Below, in pieces: positions 32,801 through 35,406 of a DNA stretch of 35,406 nucleotides. The translations under genes and the position numbers were made by a program. The DNA comes from JAWUVP01 sp034112285. GTDB lineage: Bacteria > Pseudomonadota > Gammaproteobacteria > JABDGN01. The DNA is taken from the NCBI GenBank assembly GCA_034112285.1, contig JAWUVP010000006.1, positions 1 to 35,406 on the forward strand, written 5' to 3'. The notes under the pieces are model-generated. The model did not search any database. It saw nothing but the letters and a program-made list of their open reading frames with translations, and was not told the origin of the DNA. The first letter of the stretch is position 1, and each line of letters starts with the position of its first letter.

Positions 32801-35005
32801 ATGCAAAATCAGACCACACCAGAAGATATAAGCTACATTCTAAACGACTTAAACCCCGCCCAGCACGAAGCCGTGAGTGCGGCGCCCGGGCACCGTTTGG
32901 TGCTGGCTGGTGCCGGCAGTGGAAAAACGCGGGTGTTGACGCATCGCATTGCTTGGTTAATTGAAGTGGAGCGCGTGTCGCCGTTTGGGTTGTTAGCGGT
33001 GACCTTTACCAACAAAGCAGCAGCCGAAATGCGCTCACGCATTGAAAGCCTGCGCGGCATTCCCGCTGGTGGCATGTGGGTGGGCACGTTTCACAGCATT
33101 GCGCATCGCTTGTTGCGCCAGCATTGGCAAGAAGCAAAATTAAAACAAAACTTTCAAATTATTGACAGTAACGATCAGCACCGTTTAGTGCGCCGCATTT
33201 TAAAAGAGCTGGGTTTGGACGAATCCAAATGGCCGGCCAAGCAAACCCAGTGGTATATCAACGGCAAAAAAGATCTAGGCTTGCGCCCGCAGCATGTGCA
33301 AACCCATGACGACGTGTTTGAGTGCACCATGGTGAAAATTTATCAAGCCTACGAAGACGCATGCGAACGCGCCGGCTTGGTGGACTTTGCCGAGCTGCTG
33401 TTACGATCACATGAATTATGGTTAAACAATCCCGAAATTTTGCAGCACTATCAAAAACGCTTTAAACACATTTTGGTTGATGAGTTCCAAGACACCAACG
33501 CCTTGCAGTATGCTTGGCTGCGCGTACTCGCAGGCAAATGTGCCTTTTTAACCTTAGTCGGCGATGACGACCAATCTATTTACGGATGGCGCGGCGCAAA
33601 AATTGAAAACATACTACGCTTCACCGAAGATTACCCAACCGCCGAAACCACACGCTTGGAGCAAAACTATCGCTCCACCAAAAACATTCTCAGTGCGGCC
33701 AACGCGCTCATTGCCAATAATAGCGGACGCTTAGGCAAAGAATTATGGACCGACAGCAAACAAGGTGACCCTATTTCTGTTTATGCTGCGTTCAACGAAA
33801 TTGATGAAGCGCGCTTTATTGTGGGCCGCATTCAAGATTGGTTTAACCAGGGCAATAAATATTCTGAATCCGCCATCGTGTATCGCTCCAACGCCCAATC
33901 ACGCGTGCTAGAAGAAGCCTTATTGCAATGCAAAATACCATATCGCGTTTACGGCGGCCAACGCTTCTTTGACCGCGTCGAAATTAAAGACGCCCTGGCC
34001 TATTTGCGCTTAATTTCCAACCGCAGCGATGACGCTGCGTTTGAGCGCGTGGTCAACACGCCCACACGCGGCATTGGCGATCGCACCATTGAACTTATTC
34101 GCGGCTGCGCCCGCAGCAACAACACAACTATGTGGCAAGCTGCTTTCGAGCTAACCAACAATGCCGGCCTGGCCGCACGCGCCAGCAACGCGGTGAAAAA
34201 CTTTTTGCAATTAATTGACAACATGGCCGAGCACACCGCCAAGGTTGAACTACACGAGCAAGCCGAACATGCCATTCACACCAGTGGCTTAAACGAGCAT
34301 TTCAAAAAAGAGAAAGGCGAAAAAGCGCAAATGCGCCTAGAAAATTTAGCCGAGCTGGTCACCGCCACCCGCCAATTTTCTGCCGACGAAATTGAAGGCA
34401 CCGAAGACTTAACCCCACTGCAAGCCTTTTTATCGCACGCCGCATTAGAAGCTGGTGAATCACAAGCCGGCCCCGCACAAGATTGTGTGCAAATGATGAC
34501 CCTGCATTCTGCCAAAGGCTTAGAATTTCCCTTAGTGTTTATTGCCGGCACCGAAGAAGGTTTGTTTCCACACGAAAGATCAATCGAAGATCCCGACCGC
34601 TTAGAAGAAGAGCGCCGCCTCTGCTATGTGGGCGTTACCCGCGCGATGCAAAAATTATATTTAACCTACGCCGAAACCCGTCGCCTTTATGGCCGCGAGG
34701 TGTACCACAAAATTTCACGCTTCATCACCGAAATTCCCGACGAACATTTAGAAGAAGTGCGCATGAACGCACACGTTAGCCGCCCCGTGTATTCAAGGCC
34801 ACAATACGCAGCCAAACCCGCCAGCCGCTATGCCGATGACAAACAACCTTATAAATTAGGCAGCAGCGTGCACCATGTTAAATTTGGCACCGGTGTGGTG
34901 TTAAATTACGAAGGCGCAGGTGGACATTCAAGAATTCAAATTAATTTCCCCGAAGCGGGTATTAAATGGTTAATGCTCTCGCATGCTAAATTGACCGTGA
35001 TTTAG
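32801..35005 (+). CDS. uvrD: DNA helicase II (UvrD)
   Basis: An SF1A 3'-5' helicase that unwinds DNA in nucleotide-excision and mismatch repair and removes RecA filaments. It has 734 aa from the ATG at 32801; DISYILNDLNPAQHEAV then aligns with the E. coli start, while an ATG at 32783 would add six residues. Walker A is AGAGSGKT (36-43), TFTNKAAAEM is motif Ia, VDEFQDTN (about 225) motif II, GDDDQSIYGWRGA (about 252) motif III, MTLHSAKGLEFPLVF motif V and CYVGVTRAMQKL motif VI. The C-terminal Tudor-like domain (VHHVKFGTGVVLNYEG) is present. It appears intact. Confidence 0.97.
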   Translation: MQNQTTPEDISYILNDLNPAQHEAVSAAPGHRLVLAGAGSGKTRVLTHRIAWLIEVERVSPFGLLAVTFTNKAAAEMRSRIESLRGIPAGGMWVGTFHSIAHRLLRQHWQEAKLKQNFQIIDSNDQHRLVRRILKELGLDESKWPAKQTQWYINGKKDLGLRPQHVQTHDDVFECTMVKIYQAYEDACERAGLVDFAELLLRSHELWLNNPEILQHYQKRFKHILVDEFQDTNALQYAWLRVLAGKCAFLTLVGDDDQSIYGWRGAKIENILRFTEDYPTAETTRLEQNYRSTKNILSAANALIANNSGRLGKELWTDSKQGDPISVYAAFNEIDEARFIVGRIQDWFNQGNKYSESAIVYRSNAQSRVLEEALLQCKIPYRVYGGQRFFDRVEIKDALAYLRLISNRSDDAAFERVVNTPTRGIGDRTIELIRGCARSNNTTMWQAAFELTNNAGLAARASNAVKNFLQLIDNMAEHTAKVELHEQAEHAIHTSGLNEHFKKEKGEKAQMRLENLAELVTATRQFSADEIEGTEDLTPLQAFLSHAALEAGESQAGPAQDCVQMMTLHSAKGLEFPLVFIAGTEEGLFPHERSIEDPDRLEEERRLCYVGVTRAMQKLYLTYAETRRLYGREVYHKISRFITEIPDEHLEEVRMNAHVSRPVYSRPQYAAKPASRYADDKQPYKLGSSVHHVKFGTGVVLNYEGAGGHSRIQINFPEAGIKWLMLSHAKLTVI

Positions 35006-35014
35006 ATTTTTGAT

Positions 35015-35034
35015 GTCAGATTTCAAGATCTGAC
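35015..35034. repeat. Palindromic unit, copy B, after uvrD
   Basis: Identical to the unit at 32264-32283 and placed ten bases after the uvrD stop. No T-run follows the stem, so it is not a standard terminator. It overlaps the start of an 11-base direct repeat (CCCCAGCACCT at 35034-35044 and 35047-35057). Confidence 0.85.
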
Positions 35035-35080
35035 CCCAGCACCTAACCCCAGCACCTCTAAAAAAACAAGCAAAAAAGCA

Positions 35081-35131
35081 CGTCGTTGCGAGAAGCGCAG
35101 CGACGTGGCAATCTCCTGCCGCAATCGTGAG
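35081..35131 (+). repeat. REP-like hairpin repeat, copy 2
   Basis: CGTCGTTGCG (35081-35090) folds on CGCAGCGACG (35096-35105) with an AGAAG loop and a single G-T wobble. It is followed by TGGCAATCTCC and TGCCGCAATCGTGAG. The complementary half expected of a larger palindrome (GAGATTGCC) is absent, and IS sequence follows. Confidence 0.8.
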
Positions 35132-35166
35132 CCATCTTAAAAATACAACTGCCTGCAGAAGATCAA

Positions 35167-35406
35167 CTATGTCTCAAAAACTTTGAATTCCGGTGAATTC
35201 AAGGCTTCTTTAAGTCTGGCATTAGCAATAACCAGGATTTTTCGCATAAGGGCGACTAGGGCGACCATTTTTTTCTTACCTCTGGCAACAAGGCTTTCAT
35301 AAAAGGTTTTCAAACAGGAGTTTGAATTTCTAGCTGCCATAGCAGCTAAGAATAAAATAGGCTTAAGATGATTTCTCCCCGGTGCCACTTTACGATAACC
35401 ATTAAA
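35167..35406 (-). mobile_element. IS110-family transposase, C-terminal end (cut by window edge)
   Basis: The last 79 or so codons of a DEDD/serine recombinase of the IS110 family. PGRNHLKPILFLAAMAARNS, FYESLVARGKKKMVALVALM and RKILVIANARLKE match the Transposase_20 (IS116/IS110/IS902) C-terminal domain. The frame is open to the window edge, and the catalytic Ser should lie just outside it. About 35-50 non-coding bases separate its stop from the REP-like repeat at 35081-35131. IS110 relatives encode a bridge RNA in a non-coding end; with so little sequence on this side it would more likely sit beyond the window. Integrity of the element cannot be judged. Confidence 0.88.

Noticed and set aside
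1..35406. CRISPR arrays, tRNA and rRNA genes
   Set aside because: No regularly spaced direct repeats, cloverleaf-like sequences or rRNA stretches were noticed on either strand by eye; a covariance-model scan would be decisive.

Overview
The window is bacterial, probably gammaproteobacterial. It carries a CyoABCDE-type bo3 quinol oxidase cluster, folA, engB, a DsbA-type oxidoreductase, uvrD and a classical proteobacterial type VI secretion system (T6SS). Base composition is moderately AT-rich by eye. The dispersed hairpin repeat and many decayed fragments would fit a Legionellales/Coxiellaceae-like genome, but that placement is inference.

Layout. (1) 1-5900, minus strand: the 5' part of folA, then cyoE, a SCO-like CxxxC membrane protein, cyoD, cyoC, cyoB and cyoA, read as cyoABCD - SCO-like - cyoE - folA. 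A sigma70-like promoter lies upstream of cyoA, and a hairpin terminator between cyoD and the SCO-like gene probably tapers expression. (2) 5900-9800: a mixed stretch with a secreted PLD-family nuclease, a four-helix membrane protein, two small secreted proteins and a YhcG/DUF1016 PD-(D/E)XK nuclease. It includes a gene-poor gap (7128-7606) with a REP-like hairpin inside a longer imperfect inverted repeat. (3) 9843-26061, minus strand: a compact 12-gene T6SS operon, tssJ-K-L-M-A-B-C-hcp-E-F-G-H(clpV), with its own promoter at about 26101-26129. All membrane-complex, baseplate, sheath, tube and recycling parts are present, but there is no VgrG, PAAR protein or recognisable effector. (4) 26160-28940: the engB terminator, engB with no leader, a decayed phosphoethanolamine-transferase gene, and dsbA. 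(5) 28940-32780: an accessory module with a PadR regulator divergent from a Bcr/CflA-type MFS exporter, sharing an operator-like palindrome, then two paralogous VOC/glyoxalase-like genes, then debris that includes a partial in-frame-deleted copy of uvrD. (6) 32800-35406: intact uvrD, a palindromic unit, a REP-like hairpin and the C-terminal end of an IS110-family transposase running off the window.

How it fits together: the cyo genes make a quinol oxidase plus its heme O synthase and a probable assembly factor. The T6SS genes build a contractile injector whose spike and effectors must be encoded elsewhere. The PadR/MFS/VOC module looks like a regulated efflux or detoxification cassette inserted between dsbA and uvrD.

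No wholly new system is demonstrated. The most unusual items are the chimeric uvrD fragment beside the cassette, the asymmetric VOC pair, the hairpin repeat family next to an IS110 element, and two housekeeping genes (engB, uvrD) whose promoters leave almost no 5' leader. No tRNA, rRNA or CRISPR array was seen.
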